Of a stretch of 64,000 bases of DNA, positions 43,690 through 55,360 are shown in pieces. The notes beneath the pieces are model-generated. The model was not told the DNA's origin. It did no database searches and was given only the letters and a program-made list of their open reading frames with translations. The stretch is from an uncultured Roseovarius sp. (GTDB lineage: Bacteria > Pseudomonadota > Alphaproteobacteria > Rhodobacterales > Rhodobacteraceae): positions 1 through 64,000 of the forward strand of contig CANMFU010000013.1 of assembly GCA_947497295.1 (NCBI GenBank). Reading direction: 5' to 3'. Made by a program: the position numbers and the translations under genes. Positions within the stretch are counted from its first letter, which is position 1. Each line of letters begins with the position of its first letter.

Positions 43690-44920
43690 GGAAAAACAGG
43701 CGCCGACTGCCGGTATCACGGCGGCAGGCCGTATTCCGGACGATGTGTTCGACAGCTACACATCTGCCTTATGCACAATCGGGGCCGCCGAAGTGCTGGA
43801 TGTTCGAATTCGCGGCCGCAAGGATGCGTCTGACCAATACCCCTGTCTCAATGCCGGCGTTCCAGTGCCACGCGGGCATGCCTGCTACTGGTTGGAGGAT
43901 GCGCAGGCAGCAGCGAACAGATAGGCTGGCCCACGGTCACCAATCCGCTGTCCGGCAACCACGGACGCGGCGCGACCACCAATAGCGCCAAAATCGAAGA
44001 CCTGAAAACGGGATATGCTGACGCGTGTGCGCGACGGCTCAGGGGCGATAATAATTGAAAGCTACATGAAAGGCGAAGATCACCGGCTGCTCGTGATCGG
44101 TGGCAAGCTGGTCGCCGCCGCGCCGCGCCGCCCTGCTGATGTTGCCGGGGACCGCACCCATGCGATCCAGCAGGTGATCGATGAGGACGACAACGACCCT
44201 CGCCGGGGTGTTGGCAACGAGAGCCTGCTGACCCAGATCGATATCGACGTCAGAGGCACCGGATGCTGGAACAGGCGGGCTATACGCGGGAAACAGTCCT
44301 GCCGATCGGTGAATCGGCATCTCTGCATAGTACCGCCAGGATTAGGCAGGCGTGGTCGATGTCAATGTCGGCCCCAGTATCCGTATGCACGTGACGTCGA
44401 CGCACAGCTTGGCCCGACCCCGCCGATGACGGGCGAATCCCAATTACCGCGATCATCGGCACGGGCGGCAAGACGGCAGCGACCCGCCTGATCAGCCACA
44501 TCCCGCGGCAAGCGGGCCTTTCCGCCGGCACGATCGAGATCGACACCCACGTGATCCTGCGCGGTGACCATTCCGGCGCGGTAGCAGCGCAGGCTGTGCT
44601 GCGCGAGCCAACGGTCGAACATGAAGTGGTTGAGGTTGCGGGTGGTGGTATCATGCGGCGCGGTCTGCGCTTTGACGAATGCGACGTGTCCGTATTGCTG
44701 AACATCGCGTCCGATCGTATAGGCCAGCGCGCTATTCACCCATTGGAAGACCTTGCAAGGTGCAAGACAACTTTCGTGGACGCGGTAATGAAAGACGGCG
44801 ACTAACTGGTTGGTGAACGCCGACGATCCGCTGGTGATGGAGCATGGCACCTATTGAGCATGCGGCGAGATCACGTATGTCACGATGGACCCTGAAAACC
44901 CCGCGCTGGCCAAGGCCTGA
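43690..44920 (+). pseudogene. Decayed cyanophycin-synthetase-like ligase (ATP-grasp + Mur ligase)
   Basis: Family-like blocks appear in order but in different frames. Near 43735-43920: DSYTSAL and NAGVPVPRGH...LEDAQAAANR. From 43921, another frame: IGWPTVTNPLSGNHGRGATTN. From 44040: SYMKGEDHRLLVIGGKLVAAA, VIDEDDNDPRRGVGNESLLTQIDID. From 44263: MLEQAGYTRETVLP. From 44350: VVDVNVGPSIRMHV. From 44430: RIPITAIIGTGGKTAATRLI, the Mur-ligase P-loop (usual GTNGKTT). Then REPTVEHEVVEVAGGGIMRRGLRFDECDVSVLLNI and NADDPLV to about 44900. These match CphA's ATP-grasp and Mur ligase domains. At least four frameshifts and stop codons make it non-functional. The N-terminal domain is missing or unrecognisable. 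Confidence 0.75.
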
Positions 44921-44980
44921 AAGACCGGACCACACCTTCGGGCGCTGGCGACTGCCGACATCGAACGAAGAGAACAGACA

Positions 44981-45892
44981 AATGATCAAAACGTCTTCGT
45001 CGCTCTGCTGAACACTTGGAGCGCCGACCGCCTCGGACGGCTGCGCGGAATTCAGGATGTAAAATTTCACGAGCTTCTGACGCCCGCGCAGGTGCGGAAA
45101 ACGCAGGAGTTCGACGTCCCGGCCATGTTGGCCGAAGCTGAGAGCATTTTGGACGCATTCGATGGATCGATCGACGCCATCATGGGCTATCTCGATTTCC
45201 CGGTCTCGACGATGTTGCCACTGCTCTGCCAAAAATAACGATTGCACAAGGCCATGGTCGAGATCACCCAGATCTTCGGGCTGTTCAATTAGGTGCTGGA
45301 GCAGCCAAGCCTGCGGGACGACATCAAGGATATCCAAGGTCATCCCTACATGGCCGAGCAGATGATCGGCGCGCGTCAATTCACGCTCAAGCGCCATCTC
45401 TCTGGGGGCGCCATGGTGCCCTATCGCATCGTCTATTCTATCGGGATATCCGCAAGTTCTTTGCGTTTCCGCCATCTTTATTCGTCGCCCTACCTGCCCG
45501 CGAGCAGACTGAAATGTACCAGATTGCTCAAACCATCATGCGCTGAATCGGCTATGACGACGCCCGCTTTAACAGCGAGTTTTACCGCGATGAGGTGCAG
45601 GACAGAATCTGGCCGCTGGAGATAAACACCCATATCGCGCAGTCTCATTGCAAACTGTTCGAGATGATTGACGGCGCCAGCCATCAGCACGTGACGACCA
45701 ATCTTGGCCTGGGGCGCCGTCCGGATATGCCAAAAGGCAACGGCTCCAACGAGGTCGCGGCCGAACAGTACGTCTACAGCTATGCCGCAGCCTTGGTTTG
45801 GATGGGCGCTCACAGGACGTCAGAACTGCTCTGAAATTACGAGCAGGTCATGAAAGAGCTTAACTATGGGTTCAGCAATATTGTGGAGTAGC
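44981..45892 (+). pseudogene. Decayed ATP-grasp ligase
   Basis: Starting NVFVALLNTWSADRLGRLRGI, the frame reads AESILDAFDGSIDAIMGYLDFPVSTMLPLLC, then an in-frame TAA (45236-45238) and TAG (about 45290). Further on GARQFTL, then another frame: ALPAREQTEMYQIAQTIMR, stop, IGYDDARFNSEFYRDEVQDRIWPLEINTHIAQSHCKLFEMIDGASHQ and GRRPDMP. The string FNSEFY...IWPLEINTHIAQSH is the Mg/ATP-binding end of an ATP-grasp domain. At least three stops and one frameshift disable it. It directly follows the CphA-like fossil on the same strand, implying a former two-gene operon. Confidence 0.7.
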
Positions 45893-46030
45893 ATCGCCCG
45901 GTGTTCTGCAATCTCGGATACATGAGGCCAAGTGCCAGACGCCACCACCATTCGCAGCGCACTGTGTGCAGCTTGAGCGTTTCAGCCCAATCGCCCTATC
46001 GCGACGATCAGGCACACGACCAAAATGCGC

Positions 46031-46678
46031 TCAGCGTCCGATTTTGGCTGCTTCACGGGCCAATTGCGTTATCGCCGCCCAATCTTTGGCCTCGACCAGA
46101 TCACGCGGGGCGATCCAACTGCCGCCGACACAGATTACATTACGCAAAATCAGGTACTTATCTGCATTTTCGGCGCTAATACCACCGGTTGGGCAGAATG
46201 TGATCTGCGGTAAAGGCCCGCCAATAGAGGCAAGCGCAGGCGCGCCGCCTGATGCTTCGGCGGGAAAGAATTTCTGCATCGCATAGCCGCGCGCCAATAG
46301 CGCCATCGCCTCGGTCGCGGTGGCGGCGCCCGGCAGCAGGGGCAGGCCCTCGGCCTCGCAGGCGTCCAAGAGCGCCTCAGTCGCGCCGGGAGATACGCCA
46401 AACTGCGCGCCAGCCGCCTTGGCTGCGCGCACGTCATCCGGGGTAATGAGCGTACCGGCGCCGACATGGCCGCCGGGCAGATCCGCCATCGCGCGGATCG
46501 CATCCAGCGCGGCGGGCGTGCGCAACGTGACCTCCAGCGCCGGAAGCCCGCCCGCGATCAATGCCTCGGCCAAGGGGCGCGCATGGGCTATGTCATGGAT
46601 GACGATGACGGGAATGACGGGCGCCAATGCGCAAATCTCGCTTGTCTGCCTGCTGGCCTCGTGGGCGGTTACGGGCAT
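46031..46678 (-). CDS. eda: 2-dehydro-3-deoxy-6-phosphogluconate aldolase
   Basis: 215-residue class I aldolase splitting KDPG into pyruvate and glyceraldehyde 3-phosphate; the family also cleaves 4-hydroxy-2-oxoglutarate. VIVIHDIAHARPLAEALIAGGLPALEVTLRTPAALDAI opens the TIM barrel; the Schiff-base Lys is expected in MQKFFPAE, followed by FCPTGGIS. It starts 3 bp after the edd stop, so the two Entner-Doudoroff enzymes form one operon. Confidence 0.95.
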   Translation of the reverse strand: MPVTAHEASRQTSEICALAPVIPVIVIHDIAHARPLAEALIAGGLPALEVTLRTPAALDAIRAMADLPGGHVGAGTLITPDDVRAAKAAGAQFGVSPGATEALLDACEAEGLPLLPGAATATEAMALLARGYAMQKFFPAEASGGAPALASIGGPLPQITFCPTGGISAENADKYLILRNVICVGGSWIAPRDLVEAKDWAAITQLAREAAKIGR

Positions 46679-46681
46679 GGG

Positions 46682-48493
46682 TCAGCCTCCGAAAATGGTC
46701 GCGCCGGTCTCAGCCGAGCCGACACTACTGCGAAAGGAAGCGAAGAGCTCGCGCCCGACGCCGAACTGATTGGCGCTGAGGTCTGCCGTGGCGGCAGGCC
46801 GATCAAGCACGCCCTCCGACATTATATCCAGCGTTCCGGCTTCGGGATCTATGCGCAGAATGTCGCCATCGCGCAACTTGGATATCGCGCCGCCTTCCAT
46901 CGCTTCGGGGCAGACATGGATCGCGGCCGGCACTTTGCCAGAAGCGCCCGACATGCGGCCATCGGTGACCAGCGCCACCTTCTGGCCGCGGCCCTGAAGG
47001 ATCGACAGAAGCGGCGTCAGGCTGTGCAATTCGGGCATGCCGTTCGCCTTTGGCCCCTGAAAGCGGACGACGACGATCACATCGCCGGTCAACTCACCCG
47101 CCTTGAATGCGGTTTTCACAGCGTCTTGGGTGTCAAACACACGCACGGGCGCCTCGACAATCCGGTGTTCGGGCGCGACGGCGGAAATCTTCATCACCGC
47201 CGTTCCCAGCGATCCGGCCAGCCGCACCAAGCCACCGGACGGCTGGAATGGATCGGTCGCCGGGCGCAGGATCTTGTCGTTCAGACTGCGCCCGGCGCCG
47301 TCTTGCCAGAGCAATGAGCCGTCCTTCAGCACCGGCTCCTGGCAATAGCCGCGCAAGCCGGTCCCGGCGACGGTGACGGTATCGGGGTGCAGCAGGCCGT
47401 TCTCCAGCAGGTTGCCGATCATGTAGCCCAGGCCCCCGGCGGCGTGGAAATGATTCACATCGGCCAGACCGTTGGGATACACGCGCGCCATCAGCGGCGT
47501 GATATCTGAAAGCGCCGAAAAATCCTGCCAATCGAGGATAATTCCCCCTGCCCGCGCCATGGCGATGAGGTGGATCAGCAGATTGGTCGAGCCGCCCGTC
47601 GCATTCAGCCCGACGATGCCGTTTGCAAAGGCCCGCTCGTCCAGAACCTGACAGACGGGCGTGTAATTGTTTCCCTGTGCACTCAAGCTGAGCGCACGCC
47701 GCGCCCCTTCGCGGGTCAGCGCATCGCGTAGATCGGTATTCGGGTTGACGAAACTGCCGCCGGGCAGATGCAGGCCCATGAACTCCATCAGCATCTGGTT
47801 GGTGTTGGCAGTGCCGTAAAACGTGCAGGTGCCGGGACCGTGGTATGAGGCCATCTCGGCCTGCATCAGTTCGTCGCGCGTCGCCTCGCCGGCGGCGAAC
47901 CGTTGGCGCGCCTGCGCCTTTTCATCGTTCGGCAGGCCGCTTGTCATCGGCCCGGCAGGCAGGAACACCGCGGGCAGATGCCCGAACGCCTGCGCGGCGA
48001 TCACGAGGCCCGGCACGATCTTGTCGCAGACGCCCAAATATACGGCGGCGTCAAACGTGTCATGGCTCAGCGCGACAGAGGCAGCCAGCGCGATTACGTC
48101 ACGCGAAAACAGGCTCAGCTCCATGCCCGCCTCGCCCTGAGTGACGCCGTCGCACATCGCGGGCACGCCGCCCGCGACCTGTGCGGTGCCGCCGACTTGC
48201 CGCACCGCATCGCGGATCAGCTCGGGGAAACGATTGAAGGGCTGATGCGCCGACAGCATGTCGTTATACGCGGTGACGATGCCCAGATTGCCCGCGCTGG
48301 TGGTGGCCAGCGCGGCCTTGTCATTCGCGTCCGCCGCCGCATAAGCATGCGCCTGCCCGCTACAGGACAGATGCGCGCGGGCCGGTCCCTTGGACCGGGC
48401 GGCCCCCATCCGCTGCAGGTAGGCGTCGCGCGTCGGGGCGCTGCGTTCGATGATGTTGGCTGTCACGCGCTCCAGAACCGGGTTCAAGGTCAT
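46682..48493 (-). CDS. edd: 6-phosphogluconate dehydratase
   Basis: 603-residue IlvD/Edd-family enzyme with a [4Fe-4S] cluster, dehydrating 6-phosphogluconate to KDPG. Cluster-type Cys residues lie in [17 protein letters not shown] and [24 protein letters not shown] and [17 protein letters not shown] are family signatures. ATG 48493 has AAGGAG 9 bp upstream. It precedes eda. No zwf or pgl gene is in the window. Confidence 0.95.
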   Translation of the reverse strand: MTLNPVLERVTANIIERSAPTRDAYLQRMGAARSKGPARAHLSCSGQAHAYAAADANDKAALATTSAGNLGIVTAYNDMLSAHQPFNRFPELIRDAVRQVGGTAQVAGGVPAMCDGVTQGEAGMELSLFSRDVIALAASVALSHDTFDAAVYLGVCDKIVPGLVIAAQAFGHLPAVFLPAGPMTSGLPNDEKAQARQRFAAGEATRDELMQAEMASYHGPGTCTFYGTANTNQMLMEFMGLHLPGGSFVNPNTDLRDALTREGARRALSLSAQGNNYTPVCQVLDERAFANGIVGLNATGGSTNLLIHLIAMARAGGIILDWQDFSALSDITPLMARVYPNGLADVNHFHAAGGLGYMIGNLLENGLLHPDTVTVAGTGLRGYCQEPVLKDGSLLWQDGAGRSLNDKILRPATDPFQPSGGLVRLAGSLGTAVMKISAVAPEHRIVEAPVRVFDTQDAVKTAFKAGELTGDVIVVVRFQGPKANGMPELHSLTPLLSILQGRGQKVALVTDGRMSGASGKVPAAIHVCPEAMEGGAISKLRDGDILRIDPEAGTLDIMSEGVLDRPAATADLSANQFGVGRELFASFRSSVGSAETGATIFGG

Positions 48494-48592
48494 GTCGTCG
48501 TCTCCTTATGGCGTGTGATGCGTGTCATGTGGCTTCGGCTAGCGCTAACATACTCAATTGCAAAGCGATAGCCCGGCGCCATCTGCACCGCC

Positions 48593-50092
48593 CTAGAATA
48601 CCTGCGCTGCCTCAACGGCCCGGCGCCATGCGCCGTATTTAGCCTGGCGTGTTTCCTCGGACATGATCGGCGTGAACTTTCGCTCCAGCGCCCACATGTC
48701 CGCGAATTCGTGCTGGCCGGGATAGGTCCCAGCCCGCTCGCCCGCGAGCCATGCCGCGCCCCTTGCCGTCGTCTCCAGCGTGGCGGGACGGTCAACCTCG
48801 GCGCCGATGATGTCAGACAGAAATTGCATCGTCCAGTCCGACGCGCTCATTCCACCATCTACCCTGAGAGTGGCGGCGTTCGCCGATCCGTCCGTTGCGT
48901 GCGCCCAGTCCAGCGTCATGGCGTCCAGCAGATCGCGCGTCTGGTAGCCGACCGATTCCAGCGCGGCGCGGGCAAATTCGGCCGGGCCGGTATTGCGTGA
49001 CAGGCCAAAGATCGCACCGCGGCAGTCGGCATTCCAGTAGGGCGCGCCAAGCCCGGTAAAGGCGGGCACCAGCACCACGTTCTGACCCGAATCCGCGGCC
49101 TCGGCCAAGGGCTGTGTCTCACTCGCCGTGCGGATCATCTTCAGGCCGTCGCGCAGCCATTGCACCACGGCGCCGGCGACAAAGATTGACCCTTCCAGCG
49201 CATAGGTCGGTGTGCCGTTCAGCTGATACGCTATAGTCGTCAGCAGCCGATTTTGCGACCAGACTGGCGTGTCCCCGGTGTTCAGCAGCGCGAAACACCC
49301 TGTGCCATAGGTAGATTTCAGCATGCCAGGGGCAAAGCACGCCTGCCCGATCGTCGCTGCCTGCTGATCGCCCGCAACGCCGTAGATCGGGATGGTGCGG
49401 CCAAACAGATCGCTGCGGGTGGTGCCGAAATCATGCGAGCAGTCATGCACCTCGGGCAGCATCTCCATCGGAATGTCGAGCAGATTGCAGATCGTCTGGC
49501 TCCACCGCCCCTTGCGAATGTCATAAAGCAACGTGCGCGCCGCGTTGGTGGCATCGGTCTTGTGTGACGCGCCACCCGTCAGTTTCCAGATCAGGAAGCT
49601 GTCGACCGTGCCGAACAGCAGATCGCCATCCCGCGCCTTTTCCCGGGCGCCCTCCACATGGTCGAGGATCCATTTCAGTTTGGTTCCCGAAAAATACGGA
49701 TCCAGCAGCAGACCGGTGCGATCCGTCACCATCTTCTCGTGCCCGGCATCGCGCAGCGCATCGCAGGTTGCGGCGGTGCGCCGGTCCTGCCAGACGATGG
49801 CGTTGTGGACGGGCTGGCCGGTCTTGCGATCCCAGACCACCGTCGTTTCGCGCTGATTGGTGATGCCGATGGCGGCAATGTCAGCCGAGGAAAGCCCGGC
49901 GCGCTCGATCACCTCGCGACAGGTGCCTGCGACGGTCGACCATAGATCGGACACGTCATGTTCGACCCAGCCCGATTGCGGATAGTGCTGGGGGAATTCC
50001 TCCTGCGCGATCGCGCTGATGCGCATCTCATCATCGAACAGGATGGCGCGGCTGGAGGTGGTGCCTTGGTCGATCGCCAGAATATAGGTCAT
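48593..50092 (-). CDS. glpK: Glycerol kinase
   Basis: 499-residue FGGY-family kinase forming sn-glycerol 3-phosphate. [16 protein letters not shown] at the N-terminus, [35 protein letters not shown] and the late [17 protein letters not shown] are glycerol kinase hallmarks. ATG 50092 chosen; the frame to 50152 lies in the gap after glpV. It is the last gene of the glp operon, 63 bp after glpV. Confidence 0.95.
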   Translation of the reverse strand: MTYILAIDQGTTSSRAILFDDEMRISAIAQEEFPQHYPQSGWVEHDVSDLWSTVAGTCREVIERAGLSSADIAAIGITNQRETTVVWDRKTGQPVHNAIVWQDRRTAATCDALRDAGHEKMVTDRTGLLLDPYFSGTKLKWILDHVEGAREKARDGDLLFGTVDSFLIWKLTGGASHKTDATNAARTLLYDIRKGRWSQTICNLLDIPMEMLPEVHDCSHDFGTTRSDLFGRTIPIYGVAGDQQAATIGQACFAPGMLKSTYGTGCFALLNTGDTPVWSQNRLLTTIAYQLNGTPTYALEGSIFVAGAVVQWLRDGLKMIRTASETQPLAEAADSGQNVVLVPAFTGLGAPYWNADCRGAIFGLSRNTGPAEFARAALESVGYQTRDLLDAMTLDWAHATDGSANAATLRVDGGMSASDWTMQFLSDIIGAEVDRPATLETTARGAAWLAGERAGTYPGQHEFADMWALERKFTPIMSEETRQAKYGAWRRAVEAAQVF

Positions 50093-50155
50093 GTTGGCTC
50101 GGGGTTGGAATGAGGGTCCGGGGCGCACGCATGACGCGCCCCGGTGTCGCATCGC

Positions 50156-51865
50156 TTACTGGTTCCAGGAACTGACCAGCTCGTCATAGCCGATGGTCTG
50201 CGGCTCTTCGTCCTCGTTCTCCAGCTTCGCCTTGGGCGCGCCGGGCTGCTCCAGCCAGTAGGAGGCGTCCTGCTCCTCGTTCAGGACCGGGCCCAGTTCG
50301 CCCTGAACGCCTGCACGCTCGAGCCGCTCCATCACCTTCTCCATATCGGCGCACAGCTGGTCCAGCGCCGCCTGCGAGGTTTTCGCACCCGACATGGCAT
50401 CGCCGATGTTCTGCCACCACAGCTGTGCCAGCTTGGGATAGTCCGGCACGTTGGTGCCGGTGGGCGACCAACGCACGCGGTCGGGCGAGCGGTAGAATTC
50501 CACGAGGCCCCCCAGCTTGTCCTTGCGGTCGGTGAAGTGGTCGGACTGGATGGTGGATTCGCGGATAAAGGTCAGGCCAACGTCGGCCTTCTTCACGTCC
50601 ACGGTTTTCGAGGTGACGAACTGCGCATAAAGCCACGCGGCCTTGGCGCGATCCTCGGGCGTGGATTTCATCAGCGTCCAGGATCCCACGTCCTGATAGC
50701 CGACCTTCATCCCGTCCTCCCAATAGACGCCGTGCGGCGACGGGGCGAGGCGCCATTTCGGCGTGCCGTCCTCGTTCATCACCGCATCGGACGCGACCAG
50801 CGGCGCGACAAACGTGGTGTACATGAACATCTGCTGCGCGATATTGCCCTGCGCCGGGACCGGGCCGGCCTCGGAGAAGGTCATACCGGCGGCGGCGGGG
50901 GGCGCGTAGTCCTGCAGCCACTTGATTGCCTTGTCCACGGCATAGACCGCCGCGGGCGAGTTGGTCGCGCCGCCGCGCGCCATGCATGCGCCGACGGGCT
51001 GCGAGTTTTCGTTCACGCGGATGCCCCATTCATCGACGGGCAGGCCGTTCGGTTCGCCCACATCGCCCATTCCGGCCATGGACATCCATGCGTCGGTATA
51101 GCGCCATCCCAGCGATGGATCCTTCTTGCCGTAGTCCATGTTGCCATAAACCTCGACACCGTCGATGGTGCGGCCGGTAAAGAATTCGGCGATATCCTCA
51201 TAGGCCGACCAGTTGACCGGAACGCCCAGATCATAGCCGTATTTTTCCTTGAAATCGGCCATGTTCTGGGGATCGTTGAACCAGTCATAGCGGAACCAGT
51301 AGAGGTTCGCGAACTGCTGGTCGGGCAGCTGATAGAGCTTGCCATCGGGCGATGTGGTGAACTGCGTGCCGATGAAATCTTCCAGATCCAGAGTGGGCGA
51401 GGTGACATCCGCGCCTTCATTCGCCATCCAGTCGGTGAGGTTGCGCACCTGTCCATAGCGGATATGCGTGCCGATCAGGTCGGAATCGTTAACATAGGCG
51501 TCATAGATATTCTCGCCCGACTGCATCTGGGTTTGCAGCTTTTCGACGACATCGCCTTCGCCGATCAGGTCATGCGTGACCTTGATGCCGGTGATCGCGG
51601 TAAAGGCGGGGGCCAGAACCTGCGATTCATATTCATGCGTGGTGATCGTTTCCGAAACGACGTTGATTTCCATGCCCTTGAACGGCTCGGCCGCATCGAC
51701 GAACCACTGCATTTCCGCCTCTTGCTCGGCGCGCGGCAGGGTTGTGACATCGCCGATTTCCTCGTCGAGGAATGTCTTGGCCGCCTCCATATCGGCCAGC
51801 GCCGGTGCGACCCCCAGGCCGAGGACAAGCCCCAGCGCGGTGGATGATTTCAACAGGACGTTCAT
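50156..51865 (-). CDS. glpV: Glycerol ABC transporter substrate-binding protein GlpV
   Basis: 569-residue periplasmic solute-binding protein with a Sec signal peptide (MNVLLKSSTALGLVLGLGVAPALA). Its long size and sequence (DMEAAKTFLDEEIGDVTTL at the mature N-terminus) match GlpV of the GlpVSTPQ glycerol importer of rhizobia. GGAGG lies 8 bp before ATG 51865. It sits after glpU and before glpK, as in the rhizobial glpRDSTPQUVK operon. High expression is expected because the leader has a strong ribosome-binding site. Confidence 0.92.
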   Translation of the reverse strand: MNVLLKSSTALGLVLGLGVAPALADMEAAKTFLDEEIGDVTTLPRAEQEAEMQWFVDAAEPFKGMEINVVSETITTHEYESQVLAPAFTAITGIKVTHDLIGEGDVVEKLQTQMQSGENIYDAYVNDSDLIGTHIRYGQVRNLTDWMANEGADVTSPTLDLEDFIGTQFTTSPDGKLYQLPDQQFANLYWFRYDWFNDPQNMADFKEKYGYDLGVPVNWSAYEDIAEFFTGRTIDGVEVYGNMDYGKKDPSLGWRYTDAWMSMAGMGDVGEPNGLPVDEWGIRVNENSQPVGACMARGGATNSPAAVYAVDKAIKWLQDYAPPAAAGMTFSEAGPVPAQGNIAQQMFMYTTFVAPLVASDAVMNEDGTPKWRLAPSPHGVYWEDGMKVGYQDVGSWTLMKSTPEDRAKAAWLYAQFVTSKTVDVKKADVGLTFIRESTIQSDHFTDRKDKLGGLVEFYRSPDRVRWSPTGTNVPDYPKLAQLWWQNIGDAMSGAKTSQAALDQLCADMEKVMERLERAGVQGELGPVLNEEQDASYWLEQPGAPKAKLENEDEEPQTIGYDELVSSWNQ

Positions 51866-51908
51866 TTGGTTTCCTCCCTTATTGAACGATTGATTTTGAG
51901 CACGCCCG

Positions 51909-52181
51909 TCAGACCCAGCGGAACACCGCCGCAGCGTAGACAAGGCACACCAGCAAGGCAAAATATTGCGGCCCAAGTCCCAGACCCAGCCACGCAAGGT
52001 TGATAAACGCCGACCCCAGCAGCGTGATGAAAAGCCGATCACCGCGCGTCGTCTCGATCCGCAGGATGCCGGTACGCGGGGTTTCGGGGAATTTCACCGC
52101 AATGATGGTGAAAGTCAGCAGTAGCCCCGCGATGACCAGAAAGAAGGTCGCGGTCGGCCATGTCCATGCCATCCAGTCCAT
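51909..52181 (-). CDS. glpU: DUF2160 small membrane protein GlpU
   Basis: 90 residues with three hydrophobic segments (TWPTATFFLVIAGLLLTFTI, LFITLLGSAFINLAWLGLGL, YFALLVCLVYAAAVF). It matches DUF2160 and its position between the permeases and glpV corresponds to glpU in rhizobial glycerol operons. Function is unknown; an accessory role for the transporter is likely from the conserved context. Confidence 0.85.
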   Translation of the reverse strand: MDWMAWTWPTATFFLVIAGLLLTFTIIAVKFPETPRTGILRIETTRGDRLFITLLGSAFINLAWLGLGLGPQYFALLVCLVYAAAVFRWV

Positions 52182-52195
52182 GTGATTTCCTTCTT

Positions 52196-52524
52196 TCAGG
52201 GGTAAAATTCGCACCAGGCATCGTAGATCCAGCCGCGCAGATTGGTTGGCTGTCCGTGCTGCACCGCCCCTTCGATATAGCACCAGCGGCCCTGACAATC
52301 GGCCCCTAGAAAGGCCGCATCATTGTTATAAAGGCTGGCGATCTGTGGATAATTCGTTCCCGGCCCCGAGCGCACGGCAAGAAAGCCATCACCGTTCGGA
52401 TCAAGCCCGTTGACCAGACACCCCATGTCCGGATTCCACGCGGAGTTTGGTCTCACTATATCCTGAGCCGAAGCCGGGACCCCGGCCAGACAACAGGTGC
52501 AGAGCAGGATAGCTTTGATCTTCA

Positions 52525-52525
<1 letters not shown>
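52196..52525 (-). CDS. Secreted SH3-domain protein inside the glp operon
   Basis: 109 residues: signal peptide (MKIKAILLCTCCLAGVPASA) followed by a bacterial SH3 (SH3b) domain with FLAVRSGPGTNYPQIASLYNND and WCYIEGAVQHG. It has Cys pairs suggesting disulfides (GCLVNG, DCQGRWCY). ATG 52525 shares one base with the glpQ stop (TGATG). It is not part of the classical glpSTPQUV set and separates glpQ from glpU. SH3b domains often bind peptidoglycan; a periplasmic role is inferred. Confidence 0.8.
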
Positions 52526-53405
<880 letters not shown>

Positions 53406-53406
<1 letters not shown>

Positions 53407-54278
53407 CAGTTGCCCTCCCGTTTGTCCAGAGTGGTCATCACGGTGTAGAACACCCACGAAATGACGAGGATAACGAGGAAATACATCAGGCTGAACGCCG
53501 CCGCCGGGCCAAGGTCGAACTGGCCCAGCGCCATTTTGACCAGATCAATCGACAGGAACGTCGTCGCATTGCCCGGACCGCCGCCGGTAACAACGAACGG
53601 CTCGGTGTAGATCATGAAACTGTCCATGAAGCGCAGCAGAATGGCGATCATCAGCACGCCCGCCATCTTGGGCAGCTCGATATAGCGGAACACGGCCCAG
53701 CGGCTGGCCTGATCGATCTTGGCCGCCTGATAATAGGCGTCAGGGATGGACCGCAGCCCGGCAAAGGCCAAAAGCGCCACCAGCGATGTCCAGTGCCAGA
53801 CATCCATCACGATCACCGTCACCCAAGCATGAAAACTGTTTTGCGTATAGTTGTAATCAATGCCCAGCGCATCCAGAGTATAGCCCAGCAGGCCGATATC
53901 GACCCGGCCGAAAATCTGCCAGATCGTGCCCACGACGTTCCATGGAATGAGCAGCGGCAGCGACATAAGCACAAGGCAGAACGACGACCAGAAGCCCGAT
54001 TTGGGCATGTTCAGCGCCACGTAGATGCCCAGCGGAATCTCGATCGCCAGAATGATGCCCGAAAACATCAATTGCCGCGACAACGCGTTCCACATGCGGT
54101 CCGAATGGAGCATGTCGCGGAACCAGTCCAGACCCGCCCAGAAGAACTGATTGTTGCCGAACGTGTCCTGTACCGAATAATTGACCACGGTCATCAGCGG
54201 GATAACCGCCGAGAATGCCACCAGAATCAGCACCGGAAGGATCAGGAACCATGCCTTTTGGTTGACCGTCTTATTCAT
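53406..54278 (-). CDS. glpP: Glycerol ABC transporter permease GlpP
   Basis: 290-residue permease of the MalF-like type with six predicted helices (first: FLILPVLILVAFSAVIPLMTVV). The EAA loop is ARS/PDAYYQAAKIDQASRWAVFRYIELP. Start ATG 54278 overlaps the glpT stop by 4 bp. It forms the membrane channel with GlpQ, powered by GlpS and GlpT. Confidence 0.9.
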
Positions 54279-55360
54279 ATGGCGCCCTCCCCCTGCGGCG
54301 CGACGCGCCAGTCATCGGCGTAGATGTTGATCCCGTCGGGAGCAAAGGTGATGCGGTCGGCATCCGCGGGAATCGCCTCGCCTTCGCCTGCGATCATGCT
54401 GACCTCATTGCCCGCCACGTCAAGCCTGACGATCTTGTGCCGGCCCACATCCTCGATCCGGCTGACGCGGGCGGGGATACCGGCGCCGCCGCTGGACAGC
54501 TGGATGAACTCCGGGCGCACACCGATCTGGGTACGGCCCGTTGCCGTATAATGCGCGCCAAGGTCGATGGTCGCCTCGCCGATGCGCGCGCGAGTGCCGT
54601 CAATCTGCGCATCGAACAGGTTCATCCCCGGCGAGCCGATGAAATAGCCTACGAACGTATGCGCGGGCCGCTCGAACAATTCCTGCGGCGTGCCGATCTG
54701 CACGACGCGCCCGTCATGCATCACGACGACCTTGTCGGCAAATGTCAGCGCCTCGGTCTGGTCATGGGTAACGTAGATCATCGTATGGCCAAAGTCCGTG
54801 TGGAGCTTTTTCAGCTGGGTGCGCAGCTCCCATTTCATGTGAGGGTCGATCACGGTCAAAGGCTCGTCAAAGAGCAGCGCGTTGACGTCCTCGCGCACCA
54901 TGCCGCGCCCGAGGCTGATCTTCTGTTTGGCGTCCGCCGTAAGACCACGAGCCTTGCGGCCGAGCTGATCCTCCATGCCGATCATTTCGGCGACCTTTTG
55001 AACGCGCCGCTGGATCTCGGCGGCGTCAACGCCCCGGTTTTTCAGCGGAAAGGCCAGATTGTCGCGCACGCTCATCGTGTCGTAGACCACGGGAAACTGA
55101 AACACTTGCGCGATGTTGCGATCCGCCGTCGGCAGGGTGGTCACGTCCCGCCCGTCAAACAGCACCCGTCCCTGCGACGGGATCAGCAGTCCCGAAATGA
55201 TATTCAGCAGCGTGGATTTACCGCATCCGGACGCGCCCAGAAGCGCATAGGCCTCCCCATCGGCCCAGTCGTGATTGAGCTCCTTGAGGGCAAAGTCCTG
55301 CTCGGTCGCAGGGTTCGGCAAATAGGAATGCGCCAGGTTTTCAAGCGTGATCTTCGCCAT
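54275..55360 (-). CDS. glpT: Glycerol ABC transporter ATPase GlpT (degenerate signature motif)
   Basis: 361-residue ABC ATPase with C-terminal TOBE-like regulatory domain. Walker A GASGCGKST (42-50), Walker B ALLFDEP (161-167) and H-loop His199 (YVTHDQTEA) are normal. The signature, normally LSGGQ, is LTADAKQ (140-146), and the D-loop is TVID. With GlpS, whose signature is canonical but whose H-loop His is missing, this gives an asymmetric ATPase pair. ATG 55360 shares one base with the glpS stop. A longer frame to 55498 lies inside glpS and was rejected. Confidence 0.92.
   Translation of the reverse strand: MAKITLENLAHSYLPNPATEQDFALKELNHDWADGEAYALLGASGCGKSTLLNIISGLLIPSQGRVLFDGRDVTTLPTADRNIAQVFQFPVVYDTMSVRDNLAFPLKNRGVDAAEIQRRVQKVAEMIGMEDQLGRKARGLTADAKQKISLGRGMVREDVNALLFDEPLTVIDPHMKWELRTQLKKLHTDFGHTMIYVTHDQTEALTFADKVVVMHDGRVVQIGTPQELFERPAHTFVGYFIGSPGMNLFDAQIDGTRARIGEATIDLGAHYTATGRTQIGVRPEFIQLSSGGAGIPARVSRIEDVGRHKIVRLDVAGNEVSMIAGEGEAIPADADRITFAPDGINIYADDWRVAPQGEGAI

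Noticed and set aside
50144..51847. Plus-strand open frame of 567 codons opposite glpV
   Set aside because: Antisense shadow: the minus strand encodes a complete GlpV with signal peptide.
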